From positions 1 through 64,000 of the forward strand of contig QQUE01000003.1 in NCBI GenBank assembly GCA_008501765.1: a stretch of DNA of 64,000 bases. The letters run 5' to 3'. Below, piece by piece: positions 17,857 through 26,694 of the stretch. Each line of letters begins with the position of its first letter. Position 1 is the first letter of the stretch. The DNA comes from Calditrichota bacterium. Its GTDB lineage: Bacteria > Zhuqueibacterota > Zhuqueibacteria > Zhuqueibacterales > Geothermadaptataceae. The position numbers and the translations under genes were made by a program. Under the pieces are notes generated by a model, which was not told the origin of the DNA, made no database searches, and was given only the letters and a program-made list of their open reading frames with translations.

Positions 17857-18726
17857 GTGGCTCTGGAACTGGGAAACGGCGATAATGTACGTGCTGAAAC
17901 TTGTGCACTTCCACGAGAGATAAGCGATGCGCAAGCAGCGAAACCCTTGTTGCAGATTACCGATTTGAGCATTGATGCGGTTTCAGAGGAAATAAAAACT
18001 CCAATAGTGCAGCATGTTAGTTTTGATGTCGCTGCCAATGAAACCCTGGCCCTGATCGGCGAATCGGGCTCGGGCAAGACGATGACAGCGCTTGCCACTC
18101 TTGGTTTGCTACCTAAAAATTTGCACGCAAGCGGCGCGGTGAACTTCAAGGGGGTGAATCTTTTGGCCAGTGCAGAATCTGAATTAAATCGATTGCGCGG
18201 ACGGAGCCTCGCGCTGATTTTTCAGAATGCAAAGTCGGCATTCAATCCCACATTTCGGATTGGCACACAAATTACGGATGTGATGCGAACCCACCTGATC
18301 ATTACAAAAAAACAGGCCAAAGAGCGCGCGCTTGACTTTTTAACAAAAGTCGGATTGCCTGATCCGGCTTCTGTATTTCGCGCTTACCCGCACCAGTTGA
18401 GCGGTGGCATGGCGCAGCGAGCCATGATTGCCCTCGGTTTGAGCTGCAATCCCGAGCTTGTGATTGCGGATGAACCGACGAGCGCTCTCGATCGCAAAAC
18501 GCAAACGGAAATAGTCGAACTTTTACAAAACATGCAACGAAATCACGGATTCGGCCTCTGGTTGATCAGCCATAATTTAGCGCTGATTTTGACCGTTGCC
18601 GATAAAATTGCAGTGATGAAAGAGGGCCGGATAGTTGAATATGGATTATCGGCAAATATGCTGGCACAACCGGCCGATCCCTACACCCGTAAGTTGCTGA
18701 ATCAGACTAAAATCAAGCTTGTCTGA
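17857..18726 (+). CDS. Peptide ABC importer, ATP-binding protein (DppD/OppD type)
   Basis: A 289-residue ATPase with Walker A GESGSGKT, Q-loop FQNAKSAFNP, signature LSGGMAQR, Walker B VIADEPTSALD and H-switch ISHN. It powers the inner-membrane importer as a heterodimer with the next gene. The frame opens at GTG 17857, only 6 bp after the previous stop; the first ~30 residues are not conserved in the family, so the true start may be a little downstream. Confidence 0.9.
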   Translation: MALELGNGDNVRAETCALPREISDAQAAKPLLQITDLSIDAVSEEIKTPIVQHVSFDVAANETLALIGESGSGKTMTALATLGLLPKNLHASGAVNFKGVNLLASAESELNRLRGRSLALIFQNAKSAFNPTFRIGTQITDVMRTHLIITKKQAKERALDFLTKVGLPDPASVFRAYPHQLSGGMAQRAMIALGLSCNPELVIADEPTSALDRKTQTEIVELLQNMQRNHGFGLWLISHNLALILTVADKIAVMKEGRIVEYGLSANMLAQPADPYTRKLLNQTKIKLV

Positions 18727-18754
18727 ACCAGCAAAAAGTGAAGTGCGGAGAAAA

Positions 18755-19582
18755 ATGCAGTCTGTTTTACTTGACATACGAAATCTGACCAAGTCTTATT
18801 CGCCGAGTCGATCCCTGTTGCGGAAAAAAATGCCCCGGGCTATTTTGAGCGTAGATGAGCTCTCGCTTTTCAAGGGCGAAATTCTTGCACTGGTTGGTGA
18901 ATCTGGCAGCGGCAAAACAACATTTGGCCGGTGTTTGCTGCGATTGGTGCACGCGGATTCAGGAGAAGTTTTTTATGCTGGCGACGATCTGCTCGCTCTG
19001 CCGATGAGAAAATTCCAGCGTGAACGGCGAAAATTTCAAATGATTTTTCAGGATCCGGGTGCGGCTCTCAATCCTCGGCAAAGTATTCGCCAGGCGATTG
19101 CAGAACCACTACGTGTACATGAAAAATTATCCGGTCTCGCACTTGAGAAACGCCTGCAGCACATCTTCGAAGACGTACAGTTGCCTACGCGTTTGATGGG
19201 CCGCTTCCCCCATGAGATTAGCGGCGGGCAAAAGCAGCGCGTTTGTATCGCTCGCGCCCTCTGCGTTCGTCCTGAGCTGATAATCGCCGATGAGCCGACC
19301 GCGAATTTGGATGCGCTTATCAAAGGTCAAATTCTCGAATTACTTGTGTCATTGCAAAAAAAATATGGCCTGACAGTTTTGTTTATTACGCACGATCTTT
19401 TTGCTGTTGAACAATTTGCCGACCGGATTGCCACCATGGAAATGGGGAAAATTGTAAATGTAATGCCCAAAAAAGTGGACGAAGCTAATTTGAATGTGGT
19501 GAATGAAAATAGTGACGGAATTCTCGATGGGCACGCTGCACTCGCGGCGCCAACTGGTAAACCGGGGCCGAATATAGCATGA
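18755..19582 (+). CDS. Peptide ABC importer, ATP-binding protein (DppF/OppF type)
   Basis: A 275-residue second ATPase with GESGSGKTT, the DPGAALNPRQS Q-loop typical of OppF, signature ISGGQKQR and IIADEPTANLD. The ATG at 18755 with CGGAG just upstream is preferred over a TTG at 18719 that overlaps the previous gene. The C-terminal ~35 residues after the H-loop are longer than usual and not recognisable. The stop overlaps the next start by 4 bp (ATGA), indicating coupling. Confidence 0.9.
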   Translation: MQSVLLDIRNLTKSYSPSRSLLRKKMPRAILSVDELSLFKGEILALVGESGSGKTTFGRCLLRLVHADSGEVFYAGDDLLALPMRKFQRERRKFQMIFQDPGAALNPRQSIRQAIAEPLRVHEKLSGLALEKRLQHIFEDVQLPTRLMGRFPHEISGGQKQRVCIARALCVRPELIIADEPTANLDALIKGQILELLVSLQKKYGLTVLFITHDLFAVEQFADRIATMEMGKIVNVMPKKVDEANLNVVNENSDGILDGHAALAAPTGKPGPNIA

Positions 19583-20550
19583 TAATATATATTTTAAATC
19601 GGTTGATCCAGGCAGCGTTGATTGTCTGGGCTGTTTTGACGGTGACATTCATTTTGCTGCAATTAGCTCCCGGGGATCCGGCATCCATGTACATTCGCCC
19701 GGAAATTGATCCGGCAATTGTTGCCAATATCCGTGAACAATTGGGTCTGAATCTCCCACCGTTTCAGCAATATCTCATCTGGCTAAAAGCCTTTGCCAGT
19801 GGAAATTTTGGTTTCTCATTTTCGCATTTACGACCCGTGGGTAAAATTTTCGCCGAAGCTATTCCGAACACAATGCAACTGACCGGGATCGTGCTGGTAC
19901 TGCAATTGGTTGGTGGTATTCTTGTCGGCACAGCCTTGACAGTGATTCGGCGAAAAAGCGTCCGCTCTTTGTTAAATATGTCCGTTCTTGTTGTCTATTC
20001 TGCGCCCGGTTTTTTACTTGCCCTCATTGCGTTGTGGATTTTCTCCGTCAAATTAGGATGGCTGCCACCGAGCCACATGCGCAGTCTCATCGTCGATGAT
20101 AATTTTTGGGCAATTTTAGCAGATCGGGCAAAACACCTCATATTGCCTGCGGGAATTCTAAGTTTGCCATCCATTGCCTATACCGCAAAAATTTTTCATG
20201 CATCGTTGCGCGAAGCGCTGGCGCAGGATTATATTTTAGCGGCCCGTGCCTTCGGCTTCTCCAACCGGAAGATTTTATTTAAATATGCCATGCGAAACGC
20301 TTTGCTGCCGCTGTTGTCCTCCATAGGTTTATTTTTGCCGTTTCTTCTTGGCGGCACGGTGATAATCGAATCGATTTTCGCGTGGCCCGGCATGGGGAAA
20401 ATCACCGTCGATGCCATATTTTCCCACGATTATCCCATCATTCTATCCACGACATTTATCGCTGCGCTTGCAGTTGTGATCGGAAATCTGCTTGCCGATT
20501 TATCGTACCTCATCGTTGATCCGCGGGTGAAACCAGCTTATGAATCCTGA
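19579..20550 (+). CDS. Peptide ABC importer, permease (DppB/OppB type)
   Basis: A 323-residue inner-membrane permease with about six transmembrane helices. It starts with the family feature ILNRLIQAALIVWAVLTVTF and QLAPGDPA and carries the EAA loop (EALAQDYILAARAFG) that contacts the ATPases. It overlaps its neighbours by 4 bp upstream and 11 bp downstream, typical of a single operon. Confidence 0.92.
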   Translation: MIIYILNRLIQAALIVWAVLTVTFILLQLAPGDPASMYIRPEIDPAIVANIREQLGLNLPPFQQYLIWLKAFASGNFGFSFSHLRPVGKIFAEAIPNTMQLTGIVLVLQLVGGILVGTALTVIRRKSVRSLLNMSVLVVYSAPGFLLALIALWIFSVKLGWLPPSHMRSLIVDDNFWAILADRAKHLILPAGILSLPSIAYTAKIFHASLREALAQDYILAARAFGFSNRKILFKYAMRNALLPLLSSIGLFLPFLLGGTVIIESIFAWPGMGKITVDAIFSHDYPIILSTTFIAALAVVIGNLLADLSYLIVDPRVKPAYES

Positions 20551-21436
20551 AAATCAAACAGCACGAATCGGGACTGGCGGCTGGGAATTCGTGCATGAAA
20601 ATTCTGTCTGGAAAAAAATTATTCGCAACAAGGCTGCGGTCACTGGAAGTATTTTACTATCGGTGTTCATGATAAGTTGTTTTGTACCCACAATCTGGAC
20701 TTCGGCCCTGCCAGACGCGCAGGGTGATATTCTCGATGATAGCAATCTGCCACCATCACTTGAACATCCGTTTGGGACTGATAAATTTGCCCGTGATGTC
20801 TTGAGTCGCGTGCTTTACGGTGGTCGAGTTTCGTTGACAATCGCCATGGGAACTGTGACATTGTCGGTCATAATTGGTGTGTTTTACGGCGCAATTTCAG
20901 GCTATGCGGGTGGGCTGATCGATGCGGCGATGATGCGCCTGCTCGATTTATTGTTGGCTTTTCCAGTCGTCATGCTGGCAATTGCCATCGCGGCAATTTA
21001 TCAACCGGATTATTGGTATTTAATCCCGTTGCTTGCGTTTACCGGGTGGATGGAAACAGCCCGGCTTGTGCGTGCCGAAGTGCTTTCTGTGAAGGAGCGG
21101 GAGTTTGTTCTTGCAGCCGAATGTTTGGGATTACCTCGACAACGAATTTTGGTAGCGCACATTTTGCCAAATTCTATCGCGCCGGTTCTGTTATTAATTC
21201 CCCTGAAAATTGGCGATACGATTCTATTGGAATCGTCACTCAGTTTTTTAGGTATCGGGGTGCAACCACCTGTCCCGAGCTGGGGCAATATGATTAGTGA
21301 TGGTCGCGCCGGACTTTCTGAGCACTGGTGGATGATTGCCTTCGCGGGTTTATTTCTCATTCTGACCGTGATAGCTTTTAACCTTATTGGAGAAGCATTG
21401 CGGGATGCGAACAATCCAAGAAATGGGAGCGAGTGA
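20540..21436 (+). CDS. Peptide ABC importer, permease (DppC/OppC type)
   Basis: A 298-residue partner permease: N-terminal cytoplasmic tail and one helix (AAVTGSILLSVFMIS), then the HPFGTDKFARDVLSRVLYG motif of the OppC group, and an EAA loop (SVKEREFVLAAECLGLP). Together with the preceding four genes it completes an oligopeptide-type importer. Last gene of the operon. Confidence 0.92.
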   Translation: MNPENQTARIGTGGWEFVHENSVWKKIIRNKAAVTGSILLSVFMISCFVPTIWTSALPDAQGDILDDSNLPPSLEHPFGTDKFARDVLSRVLYGGRVSLTIAMGTVTLSVIIGVFYGAISGYAGGLIDAAMMRLLDLLLAFPVVMLAIAIAAIYQPDYWYLIPLLAFTGWMETARLVRAEVLSVKEREFVLAAECLGLPRQRILVAHILPNSIAPVLLLIPLKIGDTILLESSLSFLGIGVQPPVPSWGNMISDGRAGLSEHWWMIAFAGLFLILTVIAFNLIGEALRDANNPRNGSE

Positions 21437-21571
21437 ATGGTTTAGGGCAGGTTCGGGGTTGCCGATCATTATAAAGTAATCCGTTATGCATAATTCAATC
21501 AACTTTATCCCTGGCGGATTTTCTGCCGTCATTATGTTTCGTCGGCCTAACGGCTCGGTAATTTTCTAACC

Positions 21572-21662
21572 GGAATCCACTATTTTGCCTTGATGGATTC
21601 CCAATAAAATCATTTGGGAATCACAGGAACCACTATAAAATGATTGTTCCCAATGAATTGTA
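21572..21662. repeat. Overlapping imperfect palindromes before sigma-54 activator
   Basis: In the 300-bp gap between the importer and the activator, GGAATCCA (21572-21579) pairs with TGGATTCC (21594-21601), followed by CCCAA...TTGGG and GGGAA...TTCCC arms up to ~21662. They could be a transcript-end hairpin set or binding sites; no T-run or sigma-54 core was found here. The rest of the gap shows nothing recognisable. Confidence 0.5.
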
Positions 21663-21736
21663 GTAAACGTACCCATTGTACAACGAGTTAAAGTCTGGAA
21701 TAAACAGAGTATTAAATTTAGGGCGCCAAACTGCGT

Positions 21737-22792
21737 ATGCGAAATATTTCACATAACTTGATCGTCGGAAAATCTCCACAGCTTCGAAAAGCTGTCGACC
21801 TGGCAATTCGCATTGCCAAAACAGCGCCGATCACTACGCTTATTACCGGTGAAAGTGGGACGGGGAAGGAATTGTTTGCCCGCCTGATTCATGATTCCAG
21901 CGCTGATGCGCAGAAACCGTTTGTGGATATCAATTGTGGCGCCATTCCGGTTAATTTGCTCGAATCAGAGCTTTTTGGGTACGAAAAAGGAGCGTTCACC
22001 GGGGCGGACCAAAGCAAACGGGGGTTGCTGGAATTGGCCAGCGGCGGCACCATATTTTTGGATGAAATCGGCAACACGACGCACAGCATTCAGATGAAGT
22101 TGCTCAAAGCCGTTGAAAATAAAAAGTTTCGCCGGTTGAATGGCACTGAAGAGCTGACAGTCTCCGGGCGAATTATCGCAGCAACAAATGTAAATTTATA
22201 TGATGAGGTCAAAAAAGGAAAATTTCGCGAAGACCTTTATCACCGTTTAAACATCGGGCATGTGCAAATTCCACCTTTGCACGAGCGCGAAGGCGATGCC
22301 CTGGTTTTGGCGAATCATTTTATCAAGCAGTTCACAACTGAATATGACCGTAAAAGTGTCGGTTTCACTCCTGCCGCGTTAAAATTGATCGGCATGTATG
22401 CCTGGCCAGGAAACGTCCGGCAGTTGCGCAATGCCATTGAGCGTGCTGTTTTGGTTTACGGGCCAGAATATGTTGATACGGAACATCTCCTGCTCGAACC
22501 CGATCGGGAACTTGAAAAAGGTGTTTGGATGGGCCAGGATGAGTTATTGGCTGCAAAACCGGATCTGCAATTCAATCAGATCGATATTCCCAGCGAAGGC
22601 ATTTCTTTGGAGACCTTTGAGCGTGATATCATTTTAAGTGCGATCAAAAAAGCAGAAGGAAATTTGAGCAAAGCAGCCCGGTTGCTCAAAATAAACCGCG
22701 GCAAACTGCGCTACCGTATTGAAAAACTCAATATTTCAAAAGAAGATATTTATTTGTTGAGCAATCACGCGATTGCTCGCAATGCCGCCTGA
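21737..22792 (+). CDS. Sigma-54-dependent transcriptional activator without receiver domain
   Basis: A 351-residue activator that begins directly with the AAA+ domain: Walker A GESGTGKE (38-45), the sigma-54 contact loop GAFTGA (85-90), Walker [11 protein letters not shown], then a C-terminal Fis-type helix-turn-helix ([20 protein letters not shown]). Like PspF it has no receiver or sensory domain, so it would be constitutively competent unless held by another protein. It follows the importer operon after 300 bp. Candidate targets in the window are the three sigma-54 promoters, though two of those have a better candidate activator. Confidence 0.9.
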   Translation: MRNISHNLIVGKSPQLRKAVDLAIRIAKTAPITTLITGESGTGKELFARLIHDSSADAQKPFVDINCGAIPVNLLESELFGYEKGAFTGADQSKRGLLELASGGTIFLDEIGNTTHSIQMKLLKAVENKKFRRLNGTEELTVSGRIIAATNVNLYDEVKKGKFREDLYHRLNIGHVQIPPLHEREGDALVLANHFIKQFTTEYDRKSVGFTPAALKLIGMYAWPGNVRQLRNAIERAVLVYGPEYVDTEHLLLEPDRELEKGVWMGQDELLAAKPDLQFNQIDIPSEGISLETFERDIILSAIKKAEGNLSKAARLLKINRGKLRYRIEKLNISKEDIYLLSNHAIARNAA

Positions 22793-22817
22793 ATAAATCC
22801 CCTCAACTTAAACATAT

Positions 22818-22986
22818 TTAACGTGAGTTCGATGTAAGCTGTAACATTCTTTACCAAGCATAATTATGATAGAGCGAAGGCGTCTCGCCGAGCGTTTCGT
22901 GCGTTATCCTCGGCGGGACGCCTTCGGACTAGATCCTATAATTAATTCGATTCGTCTCAATTCTTCTTATATCGAACTCACGTTAA
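22818..22986. repeat. Nested inverted-repeat element (MITE-like), 169 bp
   Basis: Outer 20-bp ends, TTAACGTGAGTTCGATGTAA at 22818-22837 and its complement at 22967-22986, match at 19 of 20 positions. Inside, an 18-bp stem (22875-22892 with 22909-22926, one G-U) closes on a 16-nt loop. There is no coding capacity. Size, terminal inverted repeats and an internal hairpin fit a miniature non-autonomous element; a clear target duplication was not found. Confidence 0.7.
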
Positions 22987-23020
22987 TTAATGAGTTAACG
23001 AATATCAAATCGTACCACCA

Positions 23021-23095
23021 CGGAGGCTGAGCGACAGTCGAAGCCAGGTATTGTTAATGTGACAAGCCCGGACACTTCGGTTCGGCTCAGCGTCC
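23021..23095. repeat. REP-like palindrome
   Basis: CGGAGGCTGAGC near 23021-23032 pairs with GCTCAGCGTCC at 23085-23095 (one mismatch). The arms contain CTGAGCGACAGTCGAAG, reminiscent of the CTGAGCTTGTCGAAG palindrome seen at 61560. The rest of 22987-23187 shows nothing else. Confidence 0.55.
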
Positions 23096-23187
23096 TTATT
23101 GCAGCAAATACTAAGAATTCACTTGTTTAGTCTTGACAGTCCATTAGGATTGTGAGAAAAATCGATTTTAAAAATCGCGCATACTGT

Positions 23188-23223
23188 CTGAATACCCCGA
23201 CTACTTGTGGTTGGGGTATTCAG
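23188..23223 (-). terminator. Terminator-like hairpin after the 26-heme gene
   Basis: CTGAATACCCC (23188-23198) and GGGGTATTCAG (23213-23223) form a perfect 11-bp stem with a 14-nt loop, 6 bp past the stop of the minus-strand cytochrome. Reading leftwards, a T-rich stretch follows about 12 nt later, so termination is plausible though the U-tract is not immediate. Confidence 0.65.
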
Positions 23224-23228
23224 GGAGT

Positions 23229-26200
23229 TTATCGAAGGGTCGAGTCAGCCTGATTAAACAGCTTGCTTTTATTAGCCTGGTTTTCTGGGCCATAATTTTC
23301 CGGACCGTGACAGTGCCCGATATTGCAATTTCCTCCGCCACCACCACCGCCAACGAAATTGAGATCGCCATTGCCATTGGTTAGCCGGCCATCGCGGACC
23401 ATGAAATTATTGTCGGAGCCGTGTATGTTGTGGCATGTCGGGCAGGTTGGACGGGAGTCACTCGTTGGACCGTTCAACGGAATACTCCAATCCGATTGCC
23501 AGGATTCATCACCACCGGATTTATTGCGCAAATGCTCCCGGTGCAGATTTCCTTCATTGTCGCCAAAGTTGGAATTATTGAGAACATTATTCAGGGTATG
23601 GCAACTCTGCCAGCACATATTGTACTGGGCTCCATTTATGTTATTCCCATTGCTGAACGAATTTGGCACACTCATTTGCCGGTCACTTCTGAGCCGGTAT
23701 CCGGCAGTGTAATTATTACTGCCTGAGCTGTAGGTTCTTGCTTGGCCGTCGAGGTGGGCACCGGACAAATTATGGCAATTTGAGCAGGTGGCATTGTTAT
23801 TCACTCCGTGGCCTTTGGCGTAATAACCCCAGGAGTTATTGTCCCCGGCAACAGGTGGCGCACTGATTCCATCAATCACAGAATTTCCCTGATCGTGGCA
23901 GCCGACACACCATTTTTCTTTGCCCGATTGCAGAGAGCTTCCATTGTAAACACTGCTGCTCCAATTATCTTTGGCCCCGACTGATCCACCCATAGAATTT
24001 AAACCGTTAAAAGCGCCACCCGCACTGTGGCAGGCGTCACAAACATTGGTATTTGCCAAATTATTGCCATCAGAAAATGTTGGATAATTGTTGGTGTCGT
24101 GGCAATCGGAACAGTCGAGAAACGGGCCTCGTAAATCGTCGGAATCATTTTCCGTATGGGTGGAATGACTAATTGTTGAGCCGTAAAATGGCAGCCCGTT
24201 ATGCCCGTCATCGTGGCCATGACATCCGTTGCAATTTTTGCCAGATTTACCGTGTTCAAAATTACTATCATGTGAGTGGCAGTCCAGACAACTTTTATTT
24301 GGATGATGATTTCTGTTGTAAATTGTACTTCCGCGAAATTTATCCGTTGTGGTGTGGCACACCTGACAAATTCCATCGTACGCAGTTTCATTGACATAAC
24401 TGTTCCAGGTACCCAACGTCGATAAAGTTGTACTCACTGTCGTTGTTGGTGTGCCGTAACTGCCATCGGAAGTTTGGGTCACGGATTGATGAACCATCGC
24501 CACGTTGTTATCCCCGTGCGGATCGTGGCAATCCCAGCAAAATTCTCCACCCGAGGTATTGGAGTGATCGGAGCCGTAGTGAGCAGTTCCAACTTTTACA
24601 GTGCCATTTTTCGAGCTCATGGAGCCGGATCCATCGGGATCGTACCCCGTTGATCCTGATTTGTGGCAGATAAAACAGACTCCGTTTTGCCCATCGGAAC
24701 CTGAAGTATTGGCAAGGCGGAATGGATTTGTATTCACATTGTGATTTACATTGTCATCATGGCAATAAAGACAGGCATTTCCTGAATTTGCGGCAGCCGT
24801 TAAATCTGCGGCAGGATTGCCGGATTGTGCATAATTGCCGCTGCTTGCCGACCGGCCATGACCGCTGGAATTCCACTCAGTTGTACTGATTTTTGAAAGC
24901 GTGCTGTTTCCGAAAATAAAATCATTGTTGTCCGATGCTCCGGAATGGCATAAAATACATTCGCCATCATCCGGAATGAGCCCGTTTGCATGGGGGTGAC
25001 AGCTGATACAATTTTCGCCGTCGTAGTGGGTTTGGCCACCGGGTGCGGTGCCATCACTTTGATGGTGGTTCGTCTGCGTATGACAGGTATTGCAGAGATA
25101 ATTTTCTGTCGTCATATCTCCCGGCTGGTCAGGCAAATCGTAAGCAAAACTGTACGATCCGGTCGTTGCTTCAAAAATAACAGAATTTCCGCGAATAGTT
25201 GTTCGTATAAAATCCAGGTTTTCATTGCTGCGGATATTTATCTGGGTGCTCATCGGATTGTGGCAATCGACGCACAGCAGGTCCAGAAGTTGGCCGGTTA
25301 CCGGATCGGTATAATGCTCACTGAAATGAGTTTTTAAAGTGCTCGGTGTGTGGCATACTTCACAATCTGAATTTGGAATTACGGCATCGACGACATAAGT
25401 AGTCGGATCACTGTGGCAGACGATGCAGGCGAAAGTATCGTGGGGTGGAGGAACATCTGCCGAAGCTTCAAACGAATCGGCATGCGAGTGACAAATGAGG
25501 CAGTTTTCACCGTTGTGGTGCGCTTGGCCGCCCGGTGCGGTGCCATCATTTTGGTGATGATTCGTGTTCGTATGGCAGACTTCACAAATTCCATCAAAAG
25601 TTGTGTTGCCATCAGCAAATGAATTTGTGCCGGATTCACTGGTGAAAACGACACTTTTCGTACCACTGTTCGGTGTTGAAAGGGACTCTCTAACGAGCAA
25701 AATGTTGGAACGGGCCGGATCGTGACTGTTGTGGCATTGGGTACAACCTTGCCCCATGTGGTTGGTGTAAGTATGGCAATCCTGGCAGAGCTGTTCGTCA
25801 TTGGCTTCTCGCAATAAAAAGCCATCGCCTAATCCATTATTGGCGTTACCGGAAGTTGCATAGTGGGGTGAATGGCAGGTCGTACATTCTATTTTGTTCT
25901 GCTCATACAAAGGTAGATTCGGGTTTTGTATGCTGGGGAAAAATCGGGAGTCTGAGCCCGGGTAAGCGATTCCAACAGGATGGCTTCCACGGCTATTGGT
26001 ATTATCGCGATAACTCCCAACATTGCGGATGCTGTGGCAATCTTTGCACAAAGCGTTGCCTGCATTTGTATCGCGTAAAAATGGCGGAAAATTCTGGTTG
26101 TGTTGATTGTGGCACGTTGAACATACAATTTTTCCATCTAAAACACGCAGTGACATTTCAGCATTTGTTGGCAACTCAGCCCCAAATTCCCAATTTGTCG

Positions 26201-26639
26201 CTGGCACTTCCCACGCGTGGGAGGTACCACTCGTACCTGGAATTGCTTTATCCGCTTCAGAAAAAGGCATGCCGCTGGCCACGCCAACCGGATTGTGACA
26301 ACTCATGCACAGATTCGCGTTGCCGTTGACTTTTGTCAGCTGCATGCCCTCGTTATTGTGTAACATATGGCAGGACATACAATCGATGTCGTTGCCCCAG
26401 TGGGGCGCGTCCATTGCCTGAATTGCTGGATTTTTCCCATTTTCAAGGATCGATGGCAGCTGATTTTTATCCTGACCTTTTAGATTTATTACAGAAAACA
26501 ATGTTAGGAGAATAATTAAAGATAATCGGGAAAAATCATTTCTGGTGGAATTATTTTTCAGTTGCGCTGATTTATTCGCATCAGTTTTAACTCGCTCACT
26601 AGAAAGCATCAGAAACCTTTGTCTATTTTTATAATTCAC
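23229..26639 (-). CDS. Secreted multiheme cytochrome c, 26 CxxCH plus two variant heme sites
   Basis: A 1136-residue exported protein (signal segment LSLIILLTLFSVINLKG around residues 39-55). I count 26 canonical CxxCH motifs plus CWQSCH and CNIGHCH near the C-terminus, i.e. up to 28 covalent hemes. Some stretches are repeated (TNHHQNDGTAPGGQAHH and TNHHQSDGTAPGGQTHY), and paired-CxxCH spacing is common, so it grew by internal duplication. There is no lipobox or membrane anchor. The end is Gly-rich. Proteins of this kind work at or beyond the outer membrane in electron transfer. It is followed in the same direction by no other gene; a propeller-protein gene lies 55 bp upstream, probably in one transcript. 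Confidence 0.88.
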   Translation of the reverse strand: MNYKNRQRFLMLSSERVKTDANKSAQLKNNSTRNDFSRLSLIILLTLFSVINLKGQDKNQLPSILENGKNPAIQAMDAPHWGNDIDCMSCHMLHNNEGMQLTKVNGNANLCMSCHNPVGVASGMPFSEADKAIPGTSGTSHAWEVPATNWEFGAELPTNAEMSLRVLDGKIVCSTCHNQHNQNFPPFLRDTNAGNALCKDCHSIRNVGSYRDNTNSRGSHPVGIAYPGSDSRFFPSIQNPNLPLYEQNKIECTTCHSPHYATSGNANNGLGDGFLLREANDEQLCQDCHTYTNHMGQGCTQCHNSHDPARSNILLVRESLSTPNSGTKSVVFTSESGTNSFADGNTTFDGICEVCHTNTNHHQNDGTAPGGQAHHNGENCLICHSHADSFEASADVPPPHDTFACIVCHSDPTTYVVDAVIPNSDCEVCHTPSTLKTHFSEHYTDPVTGQLLDLLCVDCHNPMSTQINIRSNENLDFIRTTIRGNSVIFEATTGSYSFAYDLPDQPGDMTTENYLCNTCHTQTNHHQSDGTAPGGQTHYDGENCISCHPHANGLIPDDGECILCHSGASDNNDFIFGNSTLSKISTTEWNSSGHGRSASSGNYAQSGNPAADLTAAANSGNACLYCHDDNVNHNVNTNPFRLANTSGSDGQNGVCFICHKSGSTGYDPDGSGSMSSKNGTVKVGTAHYGSDHSNTSGGEFCWDCHDPHGDNNVAMVHQSVTQTSDGSYGTPTTTVSTTLSTLGTWNSYVNETAYDGICQVCHTTTDKFRGSTIYNRNHHPNKSCLDCHSHDSNFEHGKSGKNCNGCHGHDDGHNGLPFYGSTISHSTHTENDSDDLRGPFLDCSDCHDTNNYPTFSDGNNLANTNVCDACHSAGGAFNGLNSMGGSVGAKDNWSSSVYNGSSLQSGKEKWCVGCHDQGNSVIDGISAPPVAGDNNSWGYYAKGHGVNNNATCSNCHNLSGAHLDGQARTYSSGSNNYTAGYRLRSDRQMSVPNSFSNGNNINGAQYNMCWQSCHTLNNVLNNSNFGDNEGNLHREHLRNKSGGDESWQSDWSIPLNGPTSDSRPTCPTCHNIHGSDNNFMVRDGRLTNGNGDLNFVGGGGGGGNCNIGHCHGPENYGPENQANKSKLFNQADSTLR

Positions 26640-26694
26640 ATATTTTCGAAAAATTGGCGTCTATTTTACTGGCTTAATTCAGAATTGCACCTGC

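Noticed and set aside
25856-26329. Long antisense frame (157 codons) opposite the 26-heme gene
   Set aside because: The antisense reflects low stop frequency opposite CxxCH-rich coding sequence; the minus-strand frame has signal peptide and consistent motifs.
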